DNA from: Earliella scabrosa
Lineage: Eukaryota > Basidiomycota > Agaricomycetes > Polyporales > Polyporaceae
Assembly (NCBI GenBank): GCA_022605405.1
Contig: JABYQQ010000010.1
Span: 1,550,001-1,614,000, forward strand
Length of the DNA: 64,000 nt
Direction of reading: 5' to 3'
The position numbers and the translations under genes are program-made. The notes under the pieces were generated by a model. The model was not told where the DNA came from, searched no databases, and was given only the letters and a program-made list of their open reading frames with translations. Positions 1 to 11,900 of the stretch are shown here, piece after piece (the stretch's first letter is position 1; each line of letters begins with the position of its first letter).

Positions 1-1622
1 AAGCTGGTCAAATCGGCGGAGGCAAACGTAAGTACATGAGGCAGAGGCTATAGATGTCTGGAGAAGCGCATTGGAAGGTTTCACTGAATCCAGCATAGGT
101 ATGAACCTGGATTGCGTCCGTCCGAAACGGAATATGCGATTACGAGTCACGCATACGAACCGGCACCTTCGGGAACTTTGGGAAGCCTCGCAACCACGCC
201 GTCAACAACGAACTGTCGAAGTCTTCAGCATCCATACCCGCAAGCAAACATGAGCTCTCCCGATGCGCTTAGAACCTCTCCCGGTAGCAGTACCGAGTCC
301 TCTACATCCACTTACCGCGTGGAGAACAGATGGTGAGCCATGCCCGCAAACGACGCAGCTCCTGTTATTGCAAGTCCACTTGTTCAGCCCAAGCTTGCGC
401 TCGTGCCCGCGCGCGAATCAGGGATAAGTCTGCAGGCTCTGGGTATTAGGCACCGACAAGTCTCAGAGATCATACGATTTGGCTCCACCAACCGAGGACG
501 TGCTCCATGGGCACTGCTGCTGAGACTCACGGGGAGCCATCGACAGGTGAGCGCAAACTCTCTTGGTCGCCGCCGTGCTGACTGTACGTTTTCGAGCATC
601 TTGCTCGAGGGACACTTCCCGTTCCGTTGCCTTGGTGTGGTTCATACCAGGATACACGATCCCACCCATACGATTATGCCCACAGTCTACAGATCGGTTA
701 TAGCCGTAGGCTCGACGACCCGGACCTGGCTCGAGTATGTCCCTACTTGTTGCCGTCGCTTGACGTTCAACCTTCACGCCTAACCATACTGGTGCCTCCT
801 TTGTTTGACCGCGCTGCTCAGGGTCTGCACACCTCCCAAGACCATTCCGACTGCAAAGAGGTCCTCTCCACATAAGTCACGCCATTTGAAACACGAGCGA
901 AGTCAGGGCCGGGATGGTTATGATGCTGTCCGCACGTCACTATCACTAGACAGTACTTGGTACATGGTAGGGTTCATTCGGATAAGCTTACCCCAAAGTA
1001 TACTGGTCAAGTCGGCAGCGGTGATGGGGTAGCTACGAGCAACTCGGACGAGCGGACGCGATGGAACGTCATCATCAGAGTACAAATAGACAATGTAATA
1101 TTCATGCGTCAGATGAACCATGTCTTCGGTGCTATTCCTTCCGAAGGCCGAGAACAAGGCGCTGGAGGCGAGTGTGCATGCATGAAGACGGTGCTTATAG
1201 AAACAAACCATGGAAATAGGCATAGCGGAAGGGCGGTTGCGAGTTGACTCGAAGTCGACCGGACTTATGAGTACGCGCCCGCCGGTGAAATAGCAATGCT
1301 CCTCAAGTCGCTAGTACGCTACCTCTCGAGTACGCGGTTCAGATAATTGATCATATAGGAGTGAGAGGGAGACTCGACATTAACGGGAACGATCGTGGGC
1401 TAGCGTCGATTTGGTGGTCATCGCCATGGTCTTAGAGGCAGAGCTCGCCACTCAAGCGCTTCGCATGCACCATCTGGCGACGACAACACTGTGTCTGATT
1501 CACTCACAAGGCGTCAGCATGTGGTAGAATATAGTCGTGCTCGCATAGGGTACGCGGGTGGTCATATATAGAAGCAAGGGTACAGAACATGATTGTCGAT
1601 GTCGAGGTCTAGGGAAGGTATG
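1..1622. other. No defensible gene
   Basis: Only short overlapping reading frames on both strands. None shows a recognisable domain or a chain of introns with matching phase. It is downstream of the minus-strand gene ending at 1623. A gene relic cannot be excluded. Confidence 0.5.
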
Positions 1623-3503
1623 CTAGTCATGACGATAGTCCCGTGTCATCCAGCGTCCTCCCTCGCCACTCTTCACCATGGTCCAAGACGCGTCCTTGAC
1701 GTACTCGCGCTGGTAGTCACAGCTGCGCACTCGACAGTTCGTGACGATGACTCCCTTGGGATGCATCGTGCACGCAAGCGATGACAGCGCACCACAGTTA
1801 GGACATTGAAGCGGAAGCTCATGACCCCAAGGCTGAATGGTTGGGTGTGCCCAGACGTACTCTGCGACCTCTAGCTTCCCTTCCGATCCTGGTGCCCCCC
1901 TGACCATGATGACGACCGTCGTGTGGCGCGCGAGGTAGACGGAACTGGCCAGCAGCTCACCGATGTGAGTACGGTCGAATCGAGACCCCTCGATGTAAAC
2001 CTTGTGGACAAATGCTATGAAGAACGGGACGCTGAGTGCCGCTTGCACAGCGACCGCGGCGAAGGCCAGCACCCGCTGGACATGCATTCTACCACCGCAA
2101 GTCAGTGAGCGATTGGACGGACCTGCAGTGAACATCGAACTCACCGTTCCCCAATCAATTTCAGGTCGTTGAGCTTGCCTGCGTTGGCGACCAATGAACC
2201 GCAGCACAACAGCACCATGGTGACTTCGTGACGCTGCCCTGCGGTTTGTAGCTTTTGGCAAATCGTATCGTTGAACCACTGTCGCCAACTCATCAGTCTC
2301 GCAACGCTGATGGATGACTGGCCAACGAACCTCTTCAAGACTCATCGACGCGGAATGTTCACCGTAGAACAAGTCACCGGAGAGGTCTTCGGAGTGCGTG
2401 TATACGAACAGCAACACGCGGGCACGATCGTAGCTAGAGTGAACGTCTCAGTAGGCTATCGTATGTAATGAAGGCGCCTCACATACCGGTCCAACACGCC
2501 GAGCTGTCTGTCGGTGTTCGCTTTGAACTCATCGGCGTCCTCGACGCACGCGAAGTTGTATGGCGCGTCAACATAGATGAGATCACGGGCACGGGAGCCC
2601 GTGAAGTAGGCCTTTAACGCAGCTTCTACCACCCGAGCTGGCGAGCCGCGGTCGTCGAGAGTGGCTAAGCGCAGGTGCACGATGACGAGTGGTGTAGTGT
2701 TCACTCGGGCGTGTTGAGGCCGTCGGCCGCGCACACTGACCTCCATCCAGGTAGGGAGCGCGGGTACCCTCTGGCCGTCAACCTGCTTATAGAGACCCTG
2801 CGAGTCGGTTGACGATCAACGAATGCAGTGGCGCGATAGAAGAGAAACGCTCACCCTGTACGGCGCCGGGGTTATCTCGCGTCTGTCCGCAGTTACGTGG
2901 CACGAAGGGCAGGTGTACGACAAGCTAGCTAGATCCCCCGCGGTGAGCGCAGCCGCCTCGGGAAGGTGACACACGCAGACAACACGAGCGCAGAGATCGC
3001 AAGCGAGGGTATGGCCGCCATTCTGACACATGTAACAATACTGTTGACCCACAATTAGCAGACGTATGTGCTCGCCATGACAGCGTGCACTCACCTCGTC
3101 GTGGTAATCGAGCTGTACACGAGACTGGTCCGGTTTCGGGCGCGAGTATGCTATGAGACATGGGAGATAGGTCGCTTGGCGAGCGCGAACACCACGAAGG
3201 ACGCACTAACCTCGAATGATCCCTGCTGTCGACGCGCCGGCCTTTTGCCGGGTGACGTGTCGAGCCCGTTGCTCGACCACGACATTCTTCGAACGAGTAA
3301 GACGCGTCGCCAAAGGTTCGTCATCGGAGTCAGACGCCGACGCGGCCTGATCGATCGTCGCTGAAGGTGTGCGACCGACTTTGCGGGACGGCGTGAGCAA
3401 TTATTGGTGTTTAAAATTACAGAGAGCAAGATGACTTACGAAGCTGCATGCGGGGCGCCTTTTCCCCAGTGGACCGACGGGCAGTCTGCTTGGTGCGCGC
3501 CAT
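1623..3503 (-). CDS. Histone H3-tail mimic fused to PHD-like finger and putative His-Cys domain
   Basis: Seven exons on the minus strand: 3503-3440, 3360-3211, 3150-3095, 3040-2855, 2797-2487, 2433-2145, 2088-1623. Phases match and the total is about 506 aa. Exon 1 encodes MARTKQTARRSTGEKAPR, nearly the canonical histone H3 tail, and its donor follows three codons later. Next come an acidic serine stretch, then a Cys/His cluster in exon 4 (CYMCQNGGH, CDLC, CVCH, CPSCH) resembling a PHD-type zinc finger. The C-terminal part has two hydrophobic strands ending in YTHSED and LLCCGSLV, a layout like caspase/CHAT His-Cys folds (inference), and a second cysteine cluster (CPNCG ... CRVRSC). One extra G near 2341-2345 shifts frame inside exon 6, so this copy is either a recent pseudogene or carries a sequence error. 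From memory, similar proteins occur in other Agaricomycetes. Function unknown; it may occupy H3K4 readers or writers. Confidence 0.75.
3440..3503 (-). other. Exon encoding the H3-tail mimic
   Basis: This 64-nt first exon ends at a GTAAGT donor and carries only the tail. Compared with canonical H3 it keeps K4, R8, S10, T11, K14 and R17 but changes K9 to R, G13 to E and K18 to M. The start codon is unambiguous because the ATG is immediately followed by ARTKQTA. Confidence 0.93.
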
Positions 3504-3889
3504 GAGTGCCTAGGCGTGCGGCGATGAGTAGGGGAGGGCAGGAGAGCGTGCATCATGCATGTGTGTGTATTATTTCTTTCCTCAGGAGGCACGCGCGTGT
3601 TGCCGTTTGTTTGTGGCGACACAGTAGAGAATCGAGATGGTCAACCAGCTCATCAAAACCCGATCAGGACCATTACAGCCACGTGGCCAATTGGGCCCGA
3701 TTGTATCGGAATTGCTCCCGTATTTCCCCGGAGTCCTCGTCACGCTCAGCCTCTAACTGCTCCAAAGACTTCAGCGATATCCAACTTCCTATGCAAGACT
3801 TCCGTGGACTAATGGGTCGCAGAACGACCGACACACAACTACTTCGCCGGTTGTCCCACTCGTGGCTGCTGCCGCTTCACGATGATCTA

Positions 3890-4105
3890 CGGGACCGCCT
3901 TTCGTGTTACGGTCCCATCTAAACAATTGATCATCATTCGTGCTCTTTCCTGCCGCGGTCCCATCTAGCCGACCTATCATTTTTACACCGCCTTTCGTGC
4001 CACGGTCCCATCATCGTCAAACTAGTACTGCCTTTCGTGTCGCGGTCCCATCATTGTCACACCCGCTGTCGCCCGCGTCTCGCGGTCCCATCTAACCGAC
4101 TATGG
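3890..4105 (+). repeat. Array of five CGGTCCCATC-centred repeats
   Basis: Five imperfect copies of a unit like TTTCGTGTCGCGGTCCCATC, spaced about 40-45 nt, often followed by TAACCGAC or a variant. The same motif recurs at 11.3-11.7 kb in this orientation and at 33.3 and 40.0-40.6 kb inverted. Spacers are short and degenerate, so this is not a CRISPR array. Possibly a transposase-binding subterminal array (inference). Confidence 0.7.
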
Positions 4106-4828
4106 TTGTGAGCATCTCTGGGCGTCGTACCTATGGAGGTAGCCTGTCAGCCGATGATGCAATTGCTCCCTGAAGTATTGTGGCCGGGGCTCACGGGGGA
4201 GAGAGCGGAGCTCGGTCGCCATAGCGGGGCGGAGACGTCCAGGACGATGTCATGCAGACTTCGTGAATGCAACTTGCGGTGGCTGTCATGACATATCAAC
4301 GCTCAAAATACTAGAAACTAACCACACCCACAGGCGCCCGTGCGCACATACCTATTCGCTCGATGTCGTGCCAGGATGGCGAGTAGGGGGAGAACAGGTG
4401 GATCAATCATGCGGTACTCCATCATCAATTAGAGTCTTCGTCTGCTTGTTTCTGAGTGTACTCGAACATGCAATTACGAAATGCATATGTTCTTCATGCT
4501 ACCATGAGCGCGTCTGACCTCCGGTTCCCGTACTACTCCACGCATCCTACTGCACGGTGTTTTAACTGCCGTACAGCGCCCAATTGTTGGAGCCAGTAAT
4601 CACAACTTAGCAACGCCCTCCATCGAGCATGGGCTAAAGACAGAGGCCAAGAGAATGCATTAACATGAGAGACGGCAGACAGAATGCGGGAGTTCTGCCC
4701 TCGCCACTTGGAAACCTCACAGGACGATATGAAAAGTACAACAAATATATTGAAAGATAATCCAACTACATGGGGCGTAGCAGTAGTTTCCCATTCTAAG
4801 CAGAATCATCACTCCCGAAAATGGGGAC

Positions 4829-5495
4829 GCACGCACCTGAAGATGCACTGGGGGCGGAGCGAGCCGCGGCCGTCGAGCGGGAGACGTCCCGACGACGAGC
4901 ACGCACGCACCGAAGGGTGCACTCGCGATATAGCCAGCCGCGGCCCTCGAGCGAGAGACGTCCCGACGAAGAGCACGCACGCACCGAAGGGTGCACTCGC
5001 GATGGAGCGAGCCGCGGCCGTCGAGCGGGAGACGTCCCGACGACGAGCACGCACGCACCGAAGGGTGCACTCGCGATATAGCCAGCCGCGGCCCTCGAGC
5101 GGGAGTGGTCCCGACGAAGAGCACGCACGCACCGAAGGGTGCACTGGGGGCGGAGCGAGCCGCGGCCGTCGAGCGGGAGACGTCCCGACGAAGAGCACGC
5201 ACGCACCGAAGGGTGCACTCGCGATGGAGCGAGCCGCGGCCGTCGAGCGGGAGACGTCCCGACGACGAGCACGCACGCACCGAAGGGTGCACTCGCGATA
5301 TAGCCAGCCGCGGCCGTCGAGCGGGAGACGTCCCGACGACGAGCACGCACGCACCGAAGGGTGCACTCGCGATATAGCCAGCCGCGGCCGTCGAGCGGGA
5401 GACGTCCCGACGACGAGCACGCACGCACCGAAGGGTGCACTCGCGATATAGCCAGCCGCGGCCCTCGAGTGGGAGTGGTCCCGAGGAAAAGCACA
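4829..5495. repeat. 74-bp tandem satellite, about 9 copies
   Basis: The string AGCCGCGGCC recurs at 4862, 4936, 5010, 5084 and 5158 and onward, giving an exact 74-bp period. Units differ at a few positions (GATGGAGCG versus GATATAGCC; GACGACGAGC versus GACGAAGAGC). Each unit holds two potential hairpins, CGGGA-GACG-TCCCG and GCACC-GAAG-GGTGC. Because 74 is not a multiple of 3 and the unit lacks stops in several frames, long reading frames appear on both strands; I regard these as artefacts. Confidence 0.93.
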
Positions 5496-5509
5496 CGGTC
5501 GGGGTGAAG

Positions 5510-5855
5510 AGGGGGTTTGACATACACCGGAACCAGGAAACGATGAACCCATGACACAAGGTTGAGAAGTGCGACGTACTCACATAGCAACAGAGAGTTG
5601 TCCCAGGCTTGGTGGGCCCCGGCTTGAGGTACGAGTTGTCGCAGACAAGGACCAAATGAACAGTTCGCGCACGAAGGTCCAGACCGCAGCAGCGCACATA
5701 CATGTTGTGTCTAGAATGGCAATGCAGCCGGAAAATGATCCAGGAGGCAAGGCAGAGATGGCAGATGGCAGACTCGGACGAAAGACATGAGCGGGGGACG
5801 GGCAGAACTTCCAAGTTCCCAGTGCCAGTCTCGAGCTTGGCTTATATAAGCTCAT
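5510..5855 (-). other. Possible small transcribed unit beside the satellite
   Basis: A TTATATAA element at 5842-5849 lies upstream of minus-strand open frames that end at a good GTGAGT donor near 5582. A short product starting with an ATG in this stretch is possible, with transcription then running into the 74-bp satellite. No domain is recognisable and the frame choice is uncertain. Confidence 0.25.
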
Positions 5856-6009
5856 GACGCTGGTTCGTGATTACGATCAAGGAGATTGCCGAGTGTTAAG
5901 CCTTAAGGTACACACTCACACACCAAATACGGTATGCCGGGCCAGCGAGCCGCACGAACGGTCGATTCACAAGCAGAGCATACACAGTGCGCCCCCCACA
6001 TGACGAGAA

Positions 6010-6980
6010 CTACGGAGCGAGTAATACGACCTTCCCCTCCCTCATCTGCCTATCATACCAGCGTTCCGCCTCCCGAAGCGTCTTGAACGCTTGGTGAGCA
6101 TTTCCCCGCACATTGGTAACGTAGTGCGCCATGTCGACCCATGCCTTCCAGATCCCGACCCGGACACCTGCCGTCACAACATACCACTTCCCGCGGTGGT
6201 AGGGGTCCTCTTCGACGAAGTGTTGATCTGTTGACCATGTTAGTATACTCGCAGTGCTCCCCCGGCAATGAAAGTGACTCACGCAGAGGGTTCCACGGCA
6301 GGCGGTTGCCTGGGTAGGCTGGTGGCGCAATCTCTTCGGCGATGTGGCCATCCTCAGAGGCGTCGTCGTCGTCGTCGTCGTCGTCGTCGGTGTCATTGGA
6401 ACGGACTGCCGAGGGGGTCCCAGGGGGAAGTTGATGGACGTTGACGAGGGGTGTAGCCAAGGCAGGCATCCCACCGCGCAAGGCGGTGGCAGCGTCGTTT
6501 GGCCCACCAACGTACGTCTCGGGAAGGTGTACTCCCAGCGCGTTGCCGCTGCGTGGTGTGTTGGTCGGAGTGATGGGCGGCGACAGGTCGCCTACGGGCG
6601 GAGCTCCTCGCAGCGCAGGGCTCTGACCGCCCGGACGCAGCGGGGCAGCCTCGTACCTGTTTCTGGTCGGCGACATCGAGGGCGCGCTGCCGTTGAACAC
6701 GGTGACGTTGGTCGCGTTGATCGTAACCCGCATGACGTGCACATCGCGTTCCCTATGACCAACAGCGCGGGGCCGACGGAGCTGCCGGGCTTGATTGCGG
6801 TCTGATATCGCCTCGCCATCCTCCAGCCCTAACAGGGACAATGCCGACGTCAAGGTTGAGTCGGTCGACGTCGGGGCGATGGGTATGCTGCCGCCATCTG
6901 CAGCACGAATCAGTATGGTAGCTGATCCAGCGGCAAAGCAACTCACTTGCGGGCGACGGAGCCAGCGACTGCTGACGCAT
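6010..6980 (-). CDS. RNase H1 N-terminal/viroplasmin-like domain protein with Asp tract
   Basis: Three exons: 6980-6947, 6897-6283, 6227-6010; phases agree and give 288 aa. The second intron has a textbook TACTAAC branch point. The N-terminal two thirds is Pro/Ser/Thr-rich and probably disordered, with a run of nine aspartates near residue 190 encoded by a GTC/GAC microsatellite. The last exon encodes a compact domain beginning KWYVVTAGVRVGIW and containing HQAFKTLREAERWYD, which matches the RNase H1 N-terminal/caulimovirus viroplasmin fold (nucleic-acid binding, no catalytic RNase H residues). Stand-alone copies of this domain are frequent in Agaricomycetes (from memory). Likely a nucleic-acid-binding protein of unknown role; the start codon is supported by a short coding first exon. 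Confidence 0.75.
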
Positions 6981-9900
6981 TGTGGGGAAGGTGAGGGCGA
7001 GAGTAGAAGCGGGGAGGGAGGCGTGTGCAGGGGAGCATGGCTCTTATATCAACCCCAGATCTGTTTGATCCGATTTGAACCACCGACGAAGCCCGCGCGT
7101 GTACAGGCCATCTCGCCAAGGGCGTTTACCTCTTTGGGACCTCAACGGTGATTTAGGGATGTACTTAATCCCCGTAACATCAGATAACTTACAATTTGTA
7201 CTTTCAACGAATTGCCCATCGTAGGATGACGATACGTTGTATTGGATAAGTTCCTTCACCACACCTCCGTATGGAATCTGCGTAGTGCACTAGCACGCAT
7301 CCGATGAGCCCATGTGGTAGCAAAAGAAGTATATAGACGCACCCGTACGTCTTACGTTGAGGTCCCGAGGCCACTGTCCTTCATCGTCGTACGAGGCTCG
7401 AGAAATCTCGACGATGCATTATCAGATTGCACCTAGATGTTCATGCTCAAGCAACTCCCTGATGCAGGTCAATCCGGCGAGCTTCATCGACCCAGCGGCT
7501 TTCGCAGGGTCGAGGAGGCTCACATTCACGAACTGCTCGCGCGGGGCAAGTGCTGGACTATCGAGGTTCGCATTCGGGCGCTGTGGACCTGGAGAGTGCG
7601 CCTGCAGCACTCAGCTGGATTCTCACGACCTTGAACCACTAGTGTGGGACTCGATGAGCATCTGGAACCAATAACCCATATATCCAAACATAGCCATCCT
7701 CAGGCGCCGTGGTGCGATATGCACAAGACGAAAGTTTGAATCATGTGAACGGGATACGCTGCGCCGTCAATGTTGCACTCAATAGACCTATCCGGCACTC
7801 ACCTTTGGGTTTTACTTACAGCGGTCTAGGCATCCTGTCCATGCATGGGAGGACGAGCCGCTCAGCCGCCCCACGGTGATGATTGCATTTAAGCTGCTTT
7901 GACTGCGTTAGTGATGGTTTGGACCACGACAGAATGCGAATGTACCCTCACGAAGGACATCAGTACACATACTGGTCGCAGTTTGAGCGCCATGACTGGG
8001 GGAACCGTTGAGAATCGAACTGGCGGCCGGCCAAACATGGGCACAAAAAGCGCCCAACCCGAGCTGTGGGTTAGGACTCACGATTATACGACTACTCCAA
8101 GGGGACACTGCCGTTGGCCCTCCGCTGTCGATTATGATGGGCTATTTGGATCGGTCGAGTAGAGGCAGATGCAGAGGCTGAACGCGTGCTCGGAGTCCAT
8201 GTCCGGCGCGTCCCAGCAGCAATCCCCGCGCCAGTAACCGGCCATTGCCATCGCGAGGACTTAGAAGGCCTGGAGAAGGCTGTATGAGTGCATATACAGG
8301 GTGTGGAGATACAGTAACGAGGGCGACGCAGACAGACACTCAGTGGGTGATGTTCGGATTGGACGAGCGGGACGGATGTGAATACTGCCTCGCCTGGAAT
8401 CGTTCCTGTGCTGGTTCTTCTCCAACAGGTTGTCCTCGAGCAGTGAGGACTAGCTCACCGAGGCGCCGTCACCATTGAGCATCGTCACGAAGGCAGTAGA
8501 ACAGCCGAGGTTACCTGCGACTCTAGTGGGTTGGAGGACAGGGAGGGGTTGTTGCAAGCTTGACCGGCGTGCCAGTTTACTCGCCTGAGCGAGAACATTG
8601 ACCTGGAGAGTCGGGGGATCACTATGGCCACGATCCAGAGCTAGCTTGCAATGGACGTAGGTGGATCCATTGACAAGCAATGGTCATGAGACCGATAAGG
8701 CCGATACCATTATATGAGAACATGAGGGTGTGGTAAGGGTATGGTGGATCGATGGACTGTCTACTAGCAGAATGGCGCACGGACCTTTCACCATGGGCTG
8801 TACATCGCCAACACCTCCCGTTCTCAACACTCCAGGTTTCATCTTTGCGTTGTTATCCGACGACGACGAAGGTCATGCACGAGTGGCGAATGAAAGAAGG
8901 CGAGATGACAGAGAGCTCAGAGCAATCCTGGAGCAATCCGGAAGTAAGTGGTGGCGCGTGCCTGGCGGTCACGTGTGGGTGCGGAAGCCCTTTGAACTTT
9001 CTGCTCCATAAGCTTCCGTGCGTGACGATGCGTCCTTCCCTCCCTCCACCCCCGCATGAACACGGCAGCCAGAGAACTACAGTACCTGGAAGGACCGGAT
9101 AGACTGAAGATAGCGACTTCGATGCCAGGAGGACTGTAAGCATGGCAACCAAGCTCAACTTGCAAATCCCGCCTCCAAAAAGTGGCTTATGGCGAGCTTG
9201 GCTACTAATTTGCTGCTATGTTGCACGTCTCACACATACGCAAGCTTGCACTCATCCCGGGAGTACTTACCAACACAAGTTCCTTTGGCTCTCCCTAACT
9301 GCGTATCCACTGCTGCACACAGCCCCCAGCAATCACGAGCGATCGTACCCTCGGCGGCTGTGCCGAGATCCGCATCTGCGCACGACGTCGAGCGCAAATG
9401 TTCAGTACCATGGGGATACAGGTCCAAAGAATGGTACGTCTTGTCGATGCCATGCTGAACGTGAGGGTTGCCACTTAAGTGCTTGCTCACAGCGTGTCGG
9501 TGGCAGCGTACACTTTCATGCCATACCTGGTCTCATCCAAGTGCCTTTGAAGGCGTCATCTCTGAGTAGTGTCTGTCAGTTGATACATACTGTTCAAAGC
9601 AATACGACAGCCCGACGTCATCTCACCGATTGTAACCTGAGCGTGACGGGCGTCTGCGCCGAGAGGGTGAGCTCGGACGCGCCCACAATCGACCTTTCTC
9701 GGTACACATTCACGCACGACAACGCCTCAACCTCTCATACCTGCAATCATTTATCCGCGAGGTTCCAGTGCTCAACCCATGGCCCCGATATTGGTTATTC
9801 CCGCCAAAGTCTACCCGGTACGCTCACGTCTAGACCCGGTAGCATGCAGTGAGCTGATGGCCCAGCTAGATTCTTGCGTCGGTGGTCAACGAGCCGGGTG

Positions 9901-11289
9901 CCCGGCAGGCGATCACATATGCCGATTTCCATAAAGTGAGACTATAGTGATAGTGTCGCGCGGTCACGCTGACTTGCACAGGCTCTAGTCGCCCTTCGCT
10001 TCACCCCCACGCCGAAGGGTGGCTTCGCTCCGCCTTCAGGGCTGCCAAACACGATATTCTACCCCTTCCATGTGCGATCCTCTCGACTGCGCGTTATAAC
10101 ACATTCTCATAACATTCTTAGGGCAAATGCAAGGGGGTGGATCATGCATCATCTGCAACGCAGGACAGGTTAGTGAATATCAGTACCGGTGGGCTGGATG
10201 CTGACATATGCGAGTGCTAGATGGAAACACGAACTAGAGAAGCTCTATGATATCGGGCGGGGGAGTTTTGCGGTGCGCGAGTGAGATCTGCGTAGTGCTC
10301 GCGATAGACACTTCGACGACCTTAGCGTAAGTATCGTGAATATCAGGTGATGACATCATCAGGGTCCCCCGCGAGCAACGCCTACACGGTCTGTCCTGAG
10401 GTGCGTAAACGAACCGATGGTGACACTGACCTCATGGCCCCCCTCTCGTCCGAGTACCAGGCCACCTCACTTCATAATCCCTAGGGGAGTCGTCCAAAAT
10501 CCCAACGGTATCTCATGCTGTTTGCCTTTAAGTGACGCGCTTACAGCTACCTGCTTACCATATCGTCCTTCAACGTATCATGCAGGTTACTGGTGACCGT
10601 CGTGGGATTCAGGCAGCGTTTGACTCGACCGATCACCAGGTGTAGTGCGGACTACTTCCCTCCGCCTCAAATCGTACGGTGCAAGTTATCGCATGCAAGT
10701 GCGTCAGTATCGGTGTTTCAATCCTGGTCAGGGTGGGGCTCGACGCGCCAGCGACGCTTTGTGCGACCACCCACGAGGAAGCTCCTGAGCGCGATGCTCC
10801 ATCGCGGCCGTGGTTCTCGCGAACCTGCTCGGCAGAGGTCGTTCTGAGCCCGAGAAGTCTTCTCACCATTCATAGCGACAGCGAATCTGGCACCAGCTCA
10901 CACAGGGCTAGCGTCGCGCATGCCGCAGCTCCAGCTACGAGAGCGAGGTTCAAGTAGACCCCACATGACATTGGCCTCAATAGGTGCGAAAGCGAATCGC
11001 GTGCAAAGTTGTCTAAGTACTGACCCGACTAAACCTACTGCTGATCCAGTAGTCGGTAGTCCTGTGGACGAGCAGAGAGAGCAAAACTCGCATGCATGGG
11101 CACCGGACACCCGCTCACGAAGGCGAACAGGAGGCCGGAATGTCCGACGAGAGTTCGGGTGGGGTTTGGTCGTGTCACGCGTGGATGCACCGACGTGAGG
11201 CAGGTCAGCGATCCCACCGGGTCCACATTCCTACGCGCGCTCCAGATCTTCATCTGAAGTCTCTCTGGCTGCACCGGCACGTCAAATGG
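6981..11289. other. Gene-poor interval with weak ORFs
   Basis: No gene here could be built with consistent splicing. The best scraps are a minus-strand frame at 7422-7610 (contains NVSLLDPAKAAG), a plus-strand frame at 8730-8950 ending at a GTAAGT donor (contains SDDDEGHARVANERRRDD), and a 236-codon plus-strand ORF at 9142-9852 whose composition looks random. The 9850-10590 stretch holds nothing I can name. Confidence 0.4.
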
Positions 11290-11720
11290 TACGGGACCTC
11301 CTTTGGTGTCGTGGTCGCAACTAACCGACTTATCAGAACCCCCCTTCGTGACGCGGTCCTATCTATAATCAAAGCGCCGTATCATCGCCAACGTTCCTTG
11401 GCGGAACGTCCAGTGGGTGTGTTCCCGCACACGACGGTGGACAGGTACCGAACACCCGATCACGGGTGCCGCATGCAAACCGGAAGCAGGAGGAGCGTCT
11501 GATGCGGGCTCGGGGCTTTGTCGTATACCTATCTGAGGCAGGTGTCTACCAACTACGCAATCCTATGCGCGTATCGCACATCTTCATCAGAAGTCTCTCT
11601 GGCGGCACCGGCACTTCACAGTGTACCGGACCTCCTTTCGTCTTGCGGTCCCACCTAACCGACTCATCAGGAACTCCGTCTCGTGTCGCGGTCCCATCTG
11701 TAACTGACGTATCATGGTCA
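11290..11720 (+). repeat. Second cluster of CGGTCCCATC-type repeats
   Basis: At least three clear copies (near 11340, 11630 and 11670) and one degenerate copy (near 11297) of the motif also seen at 3.9-4.1 kb, in the same orientation. The left flank CTCCTTTCGT and the right flank TAACCGAC are also shared. Two longer near-duplicate blocks (about 11240-11340 and 11575-11690) share an ATCTTCATC...CTCTCTGG..GCACCGGCAC lead-in, so this is a local duplication. Confidence 0.6.
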
Positions 11721-11900
11721 GCGCACCTTGGCGTTGCGCCAAGTGGATCTGTCACCGCACAGCCTATCAGTCGATGGCGCAATCCTGACATCTAGCGATC
11801 GACTCCTCCATTGGGGTGGTTATCACTACCACTCTCCGATCCTCCACCGACATCATATTGAATGTAGCACCACTTTGGCAAAATAGCCAGGGCGACATGA

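Noticed and set aside
3890..4105. CRISPR-like array of short repeats
   Set aside because: Repeats are imperfect, spacing is irregular, the flanks are also repeated, there are no cas genes, and the window is eukaryotic.
4684..5814. Long ORFs of 247-365 codons on both strands
   Set aside because: They are produced by the 74-bp satellite, which has few stops in any frame; composition is periodic.
9142..9852. 236-codon plus-strand ORF
   Set aside because: Random-looking composition, no splice context, no domain; kept only as a remark in the gap entry.
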